The notes: generated by a model from the letters alone, not told the origin. A stretch of 64,000 nt of DNA from Opitutales bacterium (GCA_016932335.1 JAFGCZ010000006.1:1-64000), one strand, 5' to 3'. Positions 8,476 through 16,228 are shown, counted from the first letter of the stretch. Made by a program: numbers and translations.

Positions 8476-9135
8476 ATGAAACAATTACACAGCCTTTTTG
8501 CTTTGTTTACTGCTGTTTGCTGCCTCGCTTTTGCTCCTCAGGCAAAGGCAGAAACACTTCAACTGAACATTACCGTCGGGGAAAAATCCTTTGTTGTCCC
8601 GGCTCCGTCCGAACATTTTGTCGAAATGTCGGCTCCGCTTGCCCTTCAGGTAAAAGCAAGCCTTCCGGGTTCAAACCGCTTCCTCTGCGGCTTTACGGAT
8701 CCCCAGGATGCAACAATGATTACATCGGCCACGATCCAGTCCATTGTTCCGCTCGAGGCGCAAAGTCTGACTAAAGAGGATTTTGCTCTAATCGTGGCTC
8801 AATCCAAGGCCATGCTCGGTAGCGATTCCTTTAATGATGAGTTTGATAAAGCCATCGAAAGCGCCGACGGCCTCAAGGGAGTTGATATCGGCCAGCCGAA
8901 GGTTCTTGGTGCATTGCAGGAAGCTCCCGACCGCTTTGTTTACGCTATGGTGATTGTGCTTTCAGGTCCCGATGGGAAAGCAATCCCCCTGCTAATCGGC
9001 AGCTCCATGGTTCACCTCCATGGCAAACTGGTCATGCAGACATTGACGGTGCCCTTCGACGGTGAGCAATCTCTGGAAGCGCTTAAACCGCGCATGCTGG
9101 TCTGGGTGCAGGCTCTCATTGACAGCAATTCCTGA
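8476..9135 (+). CDS. Hypothetical secreted protein
   Basis: A 219-residue protein with a clear Sec signal peptide (hydrophobic about 6-20, cleavage near PQAKA-E at about 25). The mature part is soluble and moderately acidic, without repeats or recognisable catalytic residues. Two cysteines remain at most, so disulfides are not a major feature. A terminator directly follows, so the gene is probably a single transcription unit. Its length, periplasmic location and lack of membrane segments fit a lineage-specific periplasmic protein. I cannot assign a family. Confidence 0.78.
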   Translation: MKQLHSLFALFTAVCCLAFAPQAKAETLQLNITVGEKSFVVPAPSEHFVEMSAPLALQVKASLPGSNRFLCGFTDPQDATMITSATIQSIVPLEAQSLTKEDFALIVAQSKAMLGSDSFNDEFDKAIESADGLKGVDIGQPKVLGALQEAPDRFVYAMVIVLSGPDGKAIPLLIGSSMVHLHGKLVMQTLTVPFDGEQSLEALKPRMLVWVQALIDSNS

Positions 9136-9153
9136 ACGGCTTCTTTCTTTCCC

Positions 9154-9182
9154 GGCGGCTCTCTGGTAGAGCCGCCTTTTTT
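9154..9182 (+). terminator. Intrinsic terminator
   Basis: A 9-base perfect stem GGCGGCTCT (9154-9162) / AGAGCCGCC (9168-9176), then TTTTTT. It closes the secreted-protein gene. Confidence 0.93.
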
Positions 9183-9261
9183 GTCGTTTCACTTGTGGAC
9201 GACACTGCCATTTCTCTTTTTCACTTGAACTCTGCCTGAAACGGGTAAGCATGTCGGGCAC

Positions 9262-9921
9262 ATGCAGTATGCAAATGACATTCCTATGGTGGCGCTGGGC
9301 TTCTGTGTTCTTCTGCTCAGCATAACCCTCCGTCAATGGGCCAAAGCATGGCTTATGGATCGCCTCGGAGATCCTACGCCACGCATGACGGGAGTCGTGT
9401 CCTTGAACCCACTCGTTCATTTTGACCCTTTGGGCACCTTGCTCATCCCCGTCATGTTTCTGCTCTTTCTGCACACACCTCCGGTTTACGGTTGGGGAAA
9501 ACATATTTATTCGCATGCTTCTGCATTCAAACACCCGGCGCGCGGCGAAGTGCTCGTCTCTTTGGTCGGCTCTGCCGTCAACTTAACGGTGGCCTTCTTT
9601 CTTGCTGTTGTTGGTGGCCTGCTCCTGCGCTTCTTTCCGCAGTTCGACAAGCTTATTCTCCTCATTATCCAGCAAAATATCCTTTTGGCCGTTTTTAGCC
9701 TCCTGCCGATTCCTCCTCTGGAGGGCGCTTTTGTGGTTAAGCACTTGTTTAAAATGAGCGAGGAGGCATTTATGCGCTACTCACAGTGGAGTTTGATTAT
9801 CTTCCTGGCCTTCATCTTTATTCCCGGCCTCAGCCTCGTCATCGGTGTCCCCTATGGTGTTCTCAGTTATGTTGCCTCTATCATTATGGGACTCTGTTCC
9901 GGTAGCGTCATCATTGTCTAA
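9262..9921 (+). CDS. Site-2-protease (M50) family membrane protein lacking catalytic residues
   Basis: A 219-residue polytopic protein. Its N-terminal pattern matches M50 rhomboid-like site-2 proteases: GDPTPRMTG (36-44), SLNPLVHFDPLGTLL (47-61), then a helix and FSLLPIPPLEG (145-155). The zinc ligands expected in this family are gone. The HExxH site is RQWAKA (24-29), and the N-x-x-P-x-P-P-L-D-G motif has Ser for Asn and Glu for Asp. It should therefore be a non-proteolytic membrane protein, perhaps a binding or regulatory relative. Its last 141 bases are overlapped on the opposite strand by the xylanase gene. The start is ATG 9262; membrane segments cover about 8-24, 58-73, 98-123, 131-150 and 175-210. 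Confidence 0.8.
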   Translation: MQYANDIPMVALGFCVLLLSITLRQWAKAWLMDRLGDPTPRMTGVVSLNPLVHFDPLGTLLIPVMFLLFLHTPPVYGWGKHIYSHASAFKHPARGEVLVSLVGSAVNLTVAFFLAVVGGLLLRFFPQFDKLILLIIQQNILLAVFSLLPIPPLEGAFVVKHLFKMSEEAFMRYSQWSLIIFLAFIFIPGLSLVIGVPYGVLSYVASIIMGLCSGSVIIV

Positions 9922-11055
9922 GTGCTCTGTCATGGCTTCGAGCACTGCATAATAGGCTGCTTTTGGTTTGCGGTTGCGGCCGAAGAGCAGCGGGTAGTCG
10001 CTGCGCCCGTTGACCGGCCAGTCGTTTCGCCAGCTGCAGGCATCCGTCGATCCCCAGAGGGTTACCCGATCTATAATATCGGCATGCCTGCGGAAGAGCC
10101 GGAAAAGCTCTCCGTAGCGTTTGGCCAAAGCCTTCTCCACTTCCTGCGGAAGGCCCTCTGAGTAGGGATCCAGTTCTGCCTTCAGCTCATAATTCAGGGA
10201 AAGGTCTGCTCCGGGTTGACTCCAGGCCCGCGGCAGCACGGAAATGTCCATTTCCGTGATGCATACCTGGATGCCTTCTTCCCGAAAAAGATTTAGTGTT
10301 GCGTCCAGTTCATCTACTGATGGCCAGTTTAGCTCCCAGTGGCCCTGCATCCCGACTCCGTCAATGCGGATTCCCTTGGAGCGCAAATCGCGCACCAGTT
10401 GAATCACGGCAGCTCTTCTTCCCGGCTGGATGATGCTGAAATCGTTGTAATATAGCTTCGTCTCCGGTGCCGCTTCCATGGCGTAGCGGAAGGCGTATTC
10501 CAAGTATTCCGGGCCGATGATCCGATACCAGAAGGTGTTGCGGTAGTTTCCGTTGTCATGAAAAGCCTCGTTGATCACATCCCAGTGGCTGATGTCACCC
10601 CGATACTTTCCGGCCACCCGGTAGATATGCTGCTGCATGCGCTCCAGCAAATCCCTGCTCGAACACTGTCGACCGGTGGAGCGGTACTCCACCCAGTCGG
10701 GGATCTGTTGATGCCAGATCAACACATGCCCGATGCGGCTCATGCCCGCATCCCGGGCAAAGCGCAAAATGGCATCGGCCTTGCGGAATGCGTAAATCCC
10801 CAGGCGAATGTGCACGGAGTCCCATTTGAGCTCATCCTGCGGCGTAATGCTGTTGAAGTGGTAGCGGATTAGATCGCAGGTCGCCGGATCCTTGCGTAGT
10901 ACATCGTAGGTTAGAGCGGTTCCGATTTCAAAGTAACCTCCGCAGACATCCTTTAATGCCGGTTCCCGTTCAACCGTTTCAAGCGCTGCCTGCTCGGACA
11001 AAAGAGTCGCTTGCATACAGAAAAAAAGAAGGGTTGGAAGCAGGAAACGGAGCAT
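9781..11055 (-). CDS. Secreted GH10 endo-1,4-beta-xylanase with acidic C-terminal tail
   Basis: A 424-residue glycoside hydrolase family 10 enzyme that cleaves internal beta-1,4-xylosidic bonds. The signal peptide covers about residues 1-20. The (beta/alpha)8 domain shows HVLIWHQQIPDW (110-121), the acid/base Glu163 in WDVINEAF and the nucleophile Glu268 in ITEMDIS. The catalytic domain ends near KAAYYAVLEAM (about 375). The final 46 residues (379-424) are a strongly acidic, Asn/Asp/Glu-rich tail that is encoded entirely within the overlap with the convergent M50-like gene. It therefore looks like a read-through extension rather than a domain. The gene is a single transcription unit on the minus strand with no visible terminator. 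Confidence 0.93.
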   Translation of the reverse strand: MLRFLLPTLLFFCMQATLLSEQAALETVEREPALKDVCGGYFEIGTALTYDVLRKDPATCDLIRYHFNSITPQDELKWDSVHIRLGIYAFRKADAILRFARDAGMSRIGHVLIWHQQIPDWVEYRSTGRQCSSRDLLERMQQHIYRVAGKYRGDISHWDVINEAFHDNGNYRNTFWYRIIGPEYLEYAFRYAMEAAPETKLYYNDFSIIQPGRRAAVIQLVRDLRSKGIRIDGVGMQGHWELNWPSVDELDATLNLFREEGIQVCITEMDISVLPRAWSQPGADLSLNYELKAELDPYSEGLPQEVEKALAKRYGELFRLFRRHADIIDRVTLWGSTDACSWRNDWPVNGRSDYPLLFGRNRKPKAAYYAVLEAMTEHLDNDDATGTESHNDRGNITENTIGDTDDEAEAGNKDEGQEDNQTPL

Positions 11056-11160
11056 ACGGATGGGGCCTCAAGAAAAGAAGCTCAAACTCAGAAGAGCCCC
11101 CAATTGAATCAGGTTTTTACCCGTGCGAGAAGTTAAAAAAACGTTATTTCAGCACCTCTC

Positions 11161-11775
11161 TCATTGCTTGCGTAGAGAGTAGATGGCATAGCCTGTGCGT
11201 AGGTTGGGCAGTTGCTGCAGAGGTGTTTTCCAGTCGCTTTTCAAATATACCCGCTGGCAGATTTCTATCTCTTTAGCTGCACAGTAATTTTCAAAAATCC
11301 CGATACTGATCGGCACATCTGCTCTGCTTTCAGCCCATTCCTGCGTAAATACTTTGTTGCGTGGGCGACTCCCGTGCAGCAGCCAGTGCACGCGATTTTT
11401 CCAGTAGGCATAATTGGCAAAGCCCACTGCCACATTGCGACCTACCCGCAGCGCTTTCTCCAGCAACAGACCCGGCTCGCTCATTTCCTGCAGCGTGCGC
11501 GAGCATACCACCCAGTCGAAGTGTTTGTCGTCAAACACATCCATAAAGGCCAGTGCGTCGCCCTGATAGGCGGTGACTCCGCGCTTTACACAACTGCTGA
11601 TCTTGTCCACATTAATGTCCACCCCGACTCCACGGATTCCCCGGCGGTTTTTCAGGTGTTCCAGAAAAATACCCCGCCCACAACCCAAGTCGAGCACGCG
11701 GGAGCCTTCATCAATCCATTCCGAGATGATTTCCAGGTCGGTTTGCCGTTTTCGCTGTGTGCGTCCGCTGCCCAT
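11161..11775 (-). CDS. metW: MetW, methionine biosynthesis-associated methyltransferase-fold protein
   Basis: A 204-residue class I SAM-methyltransferase fold. The family features are VLDLGCGRGIFLEHL near the N-terminus (SAM-binding loop), GVDINVDKI, and then VVCSRTLQEM, which is typical of MetW. In other bacteria metW sits directly after metX and its product is thought to act with MetX in homoserine acylation. The same arrangement occurs here, which makes the assignment strong. The start ATG overlaps the metX stop codon (TAATG at 11773-11777), which implies translational coupling. Confidence 0.92.
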   Translation of the reverse strand: MGSGRTQRKRQTDLEIISEWIDEGSRVLDLGCGRGIFLEHLKNRRGIRGVGVDINVDKISSCVKRGVTAYQGDALAFMDVFDDKHFDWVVCSRTLQEMSEPGLLLEKALRVGRNVAVGFANYAYWKNRVHWLLHGSRPRNKVFTQEWAESRADVPISIGIFENYCAAKEIEICQRVYLKSDWKTPLQQLPNLRTGYAIYSLRKQ

Positions 11776-12914
11776 TAGTCGTTTATAAAGTTTTCAATTA
11801 GTTGATACAGCTCCGGTGCGTGCAGCAGAAAGGAGTCGTGCCCCAGATCCATGTTCAGTTGGGCGTAAGTGGCATCCTTGCCGCAGCGCAGCAATGCGTG
11901 CACAATGTCTCTGTTTTGCTCCGGTGGATAGAGCCAGTCGGAGGTAAACCCGACGATCAGTACCCGGCTTTCCATTGCGCAGAGCGAATCTTCCATTTGG
12001 CCGCTTTCACCGTAGAGATCAAAGTGGTCCAGTGCTTTGGTGATGTAGAGGTAACTGTTGGCATCGAAGCGGGAGATAAAACTCTTTCCCTGGTAGCGTA
12101 GGTAGTTTTCCACCTCAAATTCAGCAGCAAAAGGATTTCCCTGATCGCTTGCCTTGCGCTGGCGGCCAAACTTATTCTCCATACCCTTATCCGAAAGGTA
12201 GGTGATGTGGGCCATCATGCGGGCCACGGCCAACCCCACATCGGGGCCTTTCCCCGCTTCATAACGGCCCTCATTCCAGTTGGGATCCTGCATAATCGCG
12301 CAGCGCCCGACATCATTGAAGGCAATCGTTTGCGCATACTGCCGGCCGGTGGTGGCCAGCCCGATAATGCGCTTGGCAAATCCGGGGTAGGCGATTCCCC
12401 ATTGCAATACCTGCATACCTCCCATGGAACCGCCCACGGCAGCATGCAGCTCGCTCAACTCAAACTGTTGCGTCAGCAGGAGGTATTGCGCCCGCACCAT
12501 GTCGGCGATGGAGACTTCCGGGAAATCCAGAAAATAAGGCTCACCGGTCTGAGAGTTGATTGAGGAGGGGCCACTGGAGCCCTGACACCCCCCAAGCACA
12601 TTTGAGCAGATGACAAAATAGCGGTTGGTATCAATGGATTTGCCCGGCCCGATCAAATTGTCCCACCATCCGGGTTTGCGGTCTTTTAAACTGTGAATGC
12701 CTGCGCAGTGGTGGTCTCCGCTCAAGGCGTGGCAGATCAACACCGCATTATTCTTTTCGCGATTCAAATGCCCGTAGGTTTCGTAGCGCAGCACAAATCC
12801 GGGCAAGGTCTTGCCGCAGTCGAAGGTAAACGGCTGTTCGCAGAGAAAATCATGGTATTCGACCAAGCCGACATCACCGGGGATTTCGGGGGTCATGGAT
12901 TGTGCATCGTTCAT
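11775..12914 (-). CDS. metX: Homoserine O-acyltransferase
   Basis: A 379-residue alpha/beta-hydrolase-fold acyltransferase that activates L-homoserine with an acyl-CoA as the first committed step of methionine synthesis. The visible features are PGFVLRYETYG at the N-terminus, NAVLICHALSGD, GPGKSIDTNRYFVIC, the nucleophile motif GGSMGGMQ with the active serine, and C-terminal DLGHDSFLL with the catalytic His. MetX-family enzymes may use acetyl-CoA or succinyl-CoA; I cannot decide from inspection. It is followed by metW in a coupled operon. A cystathionine gamma-synthase-like gene at 52286 would use the product. Confidence 0.94.
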   Translation of the reverse strand: MNDAQSMTPEIPGDVGLVEYHDFLCEQPFTFDCGKTLPGFVLRYETYGHLNREKNNAVLICHALSGDHHCAGIHSLKDRKPGWWDNLIGPGKSIDTNRYFVICSNVLGGCQGSSGPSSINSQTGEPYFLDFPEVSIADMVRAQYLLLTQQFELSELHAAVGGSMGGMQVLQWGIAYPGFAKRIIGLATTGRQYAQTIAFNDVGRCAIMQDPNWNEGRYEAGKGPDVGLAVARMMAHITYLSDKGMENKFGRQRKASDQGNPFAAEFEVENYLRYQGKSFISRFDANSYLYITKALDHFDLYGESGQMEDSLCAMESRVLIVGFTSDWLYPPEQNRDIVHALLRCGKDATYAQLNMDLGHDSFLLHAPELYQLIENFIND

Positions 12915-13082
12915 GCTCTTTTTTTAGCTGCCTCAAGGGGTTCTTCCTATGCTGAAAAGATTCAACTGCTTTTTCCAGCAAAAATGCAGCCTTTTATCAC
13001 TTCGGCAACCTTTCTGCTCTCTTTACCCCGTAAATCCACTTTATCTTCTGGCCAAACGAAAGAGATTGCATTTCATTAAGAG

Positions 13083-13097
13083 TGAGATACAATCTCA
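13083..13097 (+). promoter_or_regulatory. Perfect palindrome upstream of the feoA-like gene (candidate operator)
   Basis: TGAGAT and ATCTCA are separated by ACA, 8 bases before the start codon at 13106. An overlapping longer-range repeat GAGATTG (13062-13068) / CAATCTC (13090-13096) shares the right arm. Its position suits a metal- or sulfur-responsive repressor. Confidence 0.5.
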
Positions 13098-13105
13098 GTT
13101 AGAAA

Positions 13106-13474
13106 ATGGAAGTCTATCCTCAGTCCAATGCATCATTGCCTCCCGCTCCACCGCATTGTTTGCGCAAGGGAGAAAGGGCTGTTGTCTGTGGCTTTCAAGG
13201 CTGTTCTGATTCGGAACGCCTCCTCCGCAGAATGGGTTTTTGCGAGGGTGCTACCGTTCATTGGGTCCAAGGCAGTAAAACTGCATTGGTTCGCTGTCGT
13301 AACGGGCAATTCGCCGTGGAAGGTAAATTGCTGGAGTCTCTCTGTGTCATTCCAGCTGATCCCTGTACCGGGAAAAAGTGCTTCAAGTGCCGCTGCAAAC
13401 GCTTTTTCCGTCGCTTGCACCACCGTTTCTTCCGCCGTTGTCGTTGCCAACAGCAGCACTTGAAGGCTTCCTGA
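13106..13474 (+). CDS. FeoA-domain protein with Cys/Arg-rich C-terminal tail
   Basis: A 122-residue protein. The central SH3-like FeoA domain (about 20-84) shows the pattern LRKGERAVVCGF, RLLRRMGFCEGATV and VEGKLLESLCV. FeoA proteins help the ferrous-iron permease FeoB, but no feoB is present nearby. The C-terminus is unusual: residues about 87-115 are packed with Cys, Arg, Lys, Phe and His (for example CFKCRCKRFFRR), which suggests metal or nucleic-acid binding. The ATG at 13106 lies close to a palindrome. No close ribosome binding site was seen, so a downstream start is possible. The FeoA assignment is fairly sure and the function of the tail is unknown. Confidence 0.8.
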   Translation: MEVYPQSNASLPPAPPHCLRKGERAVVCGFQGCSDSERLLRRMGFCEGATVHWVQGSKTALVRCRNGQFAVEGKLLESLCVIPADPCTGKKCFKCRCKRFFRRLHHRFFRRCRCQQQHLKAS

Positions 13475-13575
13475 GCCACTTAACATGCGGCTTTTCAGCG
13501 CATTCTTGGATAAGAATAAATTTTTTATATTTTTCAGTTGCAAACGAGTCTCAATATCTTAAGTTAAGGGGAATT

Positions 13576-13740
13576 CAACGATTCCAGGTTGAATGACCGG
13601 AGCGACGCACCGCTCCGGCAGGAATCAAAGCAGAACTTAAGACTGATTGAGAGACGCATCTACTTCCCGGCTTTGATTCTTTATGGAGATGAGAGAGAGA
13701 AGTCCGCGGATAATCACCCGATTATCCGCGGCTTTTTTTT
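13576..13740 (+). ncRNA. Candidate structured RNA with alternative pairings, ending in a terminator
   Basis: Element 1: GATTCC (13580-13585) pairs with GGAATC (13621-13626) and encloses an 8-base stem CCGGAGCG (13597-13604) / CGCTCCGG (13611-13618). Element 2: GAATCAAAGC (13622-13631) pairs perfectly with GCTTTGATTC (13670-13679). The two elements share bases 13622-13626 and so exclude one another. The terminator at 13704-13740 closes the unit. It may be a small RNA, a structured 3' end of the feoA-like transcript, or a switch. It does not match any riboswitch class I recall. The 5' end is not defined. Confidence 0.5.
13704..13740 (+). terminator. Strong intrinsic terminator
   Basis: A perfect 11-base stem CCGCGGATAAT (13704-13714) / ATTATCCGCGG (13721-13731), six-base loop, then C and eight T. 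Confidence 0.95.
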
Positions 13741-13760
13741 GAAAAAATACCCAACATGCG

Positions 13761-13783
13761 ATCTTAGGTTTACAACCTAAGAT
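13761..13783 (+). promoter_or_regulatory. Perfect 23-base palindrome upstream of the Rrf2 gene (candidate operator)
   Basis: The arms ATCTTAGGTT and AACCTAAGAT flank TAC with no mismatch and end 20 bases before the Rrf2 start. Rrf2-family regulators commonly bind such dyads and repress their own genes, so autoregulation is the simplest reading. Confidence 0.7.
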
Positions 13784-13803
13784 AAAAAGATATAAATGAT
13801 AGC

Positions 13804-14217
13804 ATGAAGGTATCCTTGAAAGTGGAGTACGCCTGCCGCGTGTTGGCACAGTTGGCCAGGCACAATGGATCGGGAGAGTGGCCTCACATCGAAGCCTTGG
13901 CCACGCAGGAGGAAATTCCCGCAAACTACCTCGTACAAATCCTTAATGACCTCCGCAACAGCGGCCTCATTCAAAGCCGTCGAGGGAAGCAGGGGGGCTA
14001 CGCTCTGGCCCGCGAGAACGACCAGGTAACCCTCTGCGATATTATCTGCGCCATCGACGGTGGTCTCCTAGAATTCAATACCGAGGTCAAAGGCCAGTCC
14101 GGAGCCCGCCTCGTCGAGCTTTGGGCACAGGTTACTGCTGAATTAGAAAAAATGACTCGTGGGATTACCTTGGAGGATATGATCACCTCCTCACACGAGG
14201 GTATGTATTTTATCTGA
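13804..14217 (+). CDS. Rrf2-family transcriptional regulator without Fe-S cysteines
   Basis: A 137-residue winged-helix regulator. It starts with the family signature MKVSLKVEYACRVLAQLA and has the recognition region EEIPANYLVQILNDLRNSGLI followed by SRRGKQGGYALAR. The three-cysteine cluster that holds an iron-sulfur cluster in IscR, NsrR and RirA is absent. Only Cys at the DNA-binding domain's LCDII and one near the N-terminus are present. It therefore resembles the cluster-free CymR/CysR type, which controls sulfur or cysteine metabolism. A perfect palindrome precedes it. It converges on an SLC13 anion permease gene, with only 3 bases between stop codons. Confidence 0.9.
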   Translation: MKVSLKVEYACRVLAQLARHNGSGEWPHIEALATQEEIPANYLVQILNDLRNSGLIQSRRGKQGGYALARENDQVTLCDIICAIDGGLLEFNTEVKGQSGARLVELWAQVTAELEKMTRGITLEDMITSSHEGMYFI

Positions 14218-14220
14218 GCC

Positions 14221-16050
14221 TTAAAAAGGCCAGAAGAGGGGAATCAGCACCACGCTTACGGCAAAGCAAAGCAGGTTCAAAGGAATCCCGATACGGGCAA
14301 AATCACTGAAACGGTAATTGCCTACCCCGTAAACATAGGTGTTGGTCTGGTAGCCGATAGGCGTTGAAAAACTAGCGCTGGCCGCAACGGCTGCACTCAC
14401 GACAAAGGCCCTCGGGTCTACTCCGAGAATGCTTCCCATTCCCAAGGCAATAGGGACCATCAGCACAACGGTGGCATTGTTCGAGAGAAATTCTGTGGCC
14501 AGTGTGGTGCACCCATAAACAGCCGCCAGCATCAGGTAAGGCACCACTTCTTCGGGAATCCCTATGCTCGTTGCTCCATTGACCAGTTTTGTCAGGCCTA
14601 CCGCCAACATCTGGCTGGCTCCGGACACCTCCATGCTCATGCCCAGCGCCAGCATTCCGTAAATGAGAATTAACAAACTCCAGTCCACCGAGGCATAGCC
14701 TTCCTTGGGGCTCATCAGCCCTGAGAGGAAAATAATGGCGCAGGCACCGATGGCAGATGCCTCGATGGGCATGATTCCAAGAGAAACTGTGGCCACCATC
14801 ACTACGAGTGTGATCAATACGATCGGTATCTGTTTGCGATAAGTTCGCGAGGGTGTCGCTGCGCGGTCCAGCAGCAAAATGTCGTTGTCCTTGCGCAATT
14901 CTTCACGGGCTTGATCGGTTCCCATCAATAGCAGCGTGTCTCCGAATTCCAGTCGCGTATTCTCAAATTTGCTCCGCATGTTGATCCCCCCACGGTGAAT
15001 GGCCAGAGGAATCATACGGTAGCGCTGGCGGAAATTGATGTCTCCGATGGTGGTTCCAATCAGCTTGGAACGCGGCCCCACAACACCTTCCACAATAGAC
15101 CCTTCGTGCGCAGCAATGGTTTCCACTCCAAACTTGTTTTCAATGTCCAGGCTGAAACCTTCCAGGCTGCGGGCCAATGCGAATCCACTGGGCCGACAAG
15201 CCAACACCAGCCTGTCCCCCTCACGCAGGGGCGTTTGTTTGATTTCACCCATCACCGCAACATCACTGCGGATGATTTCCAGTACCCGGATGCTGTGCCC
15301 TTTTAGAATACCGGACTCGGAAAGAGTCTTCCCGGCAATGGGAGAGTTTTTCCCGATAAACGCCGTTGTGATGTACTCACGCCTCTCTTCTTCGGAAAGC
15401 ATCGAGGTCAATGTCTCACGGTCGGGCAGTAGCCTCCAGCCGGTAGTGACCATATAGATGGTTCCGGCAATCAGCAGGGGTACACCCACCTTGGCCAGTT
15501 CAAACATGGAAAAGCCCGGCAGCCCTTCTGCTTTCAGCAGACTGCTGGCCAGAATGTTGGTACTCGTCCCCATCAGCGTGCACATGCCTCCCAGCATGGA
15601 TGCGTAGGAAAGGGGAATGAGCATTTTGGACGGCGGAATCTTCATTTTGCGCGAGAGTGAGAGCACCACCGGCACAAAAATTACTACGATCGGGGTATTG
15701 TTGATAAAAGCGGAAATCCCCGCCACAGAAAGAATGACCAGCAGCATCACTTTCAGGTAGCTGAGCTTGGCCATTCCCTCCAGCAGGGTGCCCAGATTAT
15801 CCAGTACTCCGGATTTTTCCAGCGCCGCACTCACGATAAACAGAGCGGCAATGGCCAGAGGTGCCGGATTGGAGAAAACCGTCAACAGCTCGGAAATGTT
15901 CGGCAAATTCGGGCTTTGCGATACCGTGCTCATCACCGCCAAGACTGTAAACACCAGAAAGGCGGTGAAGTCGGTGCTGATGCGTTCCCATAAAAAACTG
16001 GCTATAGCAAAGCCCAGTAATGCTAAAACGATGATTAGTTCCCAAGTCAC
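14221..16050 (-). CDS. SLC13/DASS-family permease with two TrkA-C (RCK_C) domains
   Basis: A 609-residue ion-coupled anion transporter of the inner membrane. N-terminal membrane helices with the repeat signature FINNTPIVVIFVPV (about 100-113) and SYASMLGGMCTLMGTSTNI match the DASS/SLC13 family. A cytoplasmic insert of about 200 residues holds two TrkA-C-like domains (around 230-290 and 310-375; for example LREGDRLVLACR and LEFGDTLLLMG). A second membrane half contains LSNNATVVLMVPIA. Relatives of this layout carry sulfate, dicarboxylates or other anions. Proximity to metX/metW and an Rrf2 regulator favours a sulfur oxyanion, but that is inference. The start is GTG at 16050. Confidence 0.9.
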   Translation of the reverse strand: MTWELIIVLALLGFAIASFLWERISTDFTAFLVFTVLAVMSTVSQSPNLPNISELLTVFSNPAPLAIAALFIVSAALEKSGVLDNLGTLLEGMAKLSYLKVMLLVILSVAGISAFINNTPIVVIFVPVVLSLSRKMKIPPSKMLIPLSYASMLGGMCTLMGTSTNILASSLLKAEGLPGFSMFELAKVGVPLLIAGTIYMVTTGWRLLPDRETLTSMLSEEERREYITTAFIGKNSPIAGKTLSESGILKGHSIRVLEIIRSDVAVMGEIKQTPLREGDRLVLACRPSGFALARSLEGFSLDIENKFGVETIAAHEGSIVEGVVGPRSKLIGTTIGDINFRQRYRMIPLAIHRGGINMRSKFENTRLEFGDTLLLMGTDQAREELRKDNDILLLDRAATPSRTYRKQIPIVLITLVVMVATVSLGIMPIEASAIGACAIIFLSGLMSPKEGYASVDWSLLILIYGMLALGMSMEVSGASQMLAVGLTKLVNGATSIGIPEEVVPYLMLAAVYGCTTLATEFLSNNATVVLMVPIALGMGSILGVDPRAFVVSAAVAASASFSTPIGYQTNTYVYGVGNYRFSDFARIGIPLNLLCFAVSVVLIPLFWPF

Positions 16051-16228
16051 GCGTAAATTTCTTTTTCCGAAGGGTTACAGAGTAATTTACCCACATACCT
16101 ATTTCATTATCGCTTAATTTTCAAGCCTGCAGAGAAAACCCTCCTTTTGATAAGGATTTGACATACTGTGCGGATCTGCTTTCCTCTCCCCATTGGTTTG
16201 CTCCAACCTAACACTCAAAATTCTATTT

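Larger units (their letters stand above)
13475..13803. other. Intergenic region holding a structured RNA candidate, terminator and palindrome
   Basis: 329 bases without a convincing protein gene. They contain several pairing elements at 13580-13679, a strong terminator at 13704-13740 and a perfect palindrome at 13761-13783 before the Rrf2 gene. Each is listed separately. Confidence 0.75.

Noticed and set aside
13589-13780. 63-codon frame in the gap before the Rrf2 gene
   Set aside because: It crosses the strong terminator and the RNA pairing elements and has no protein-like pattern. A structured RNA is more likely.
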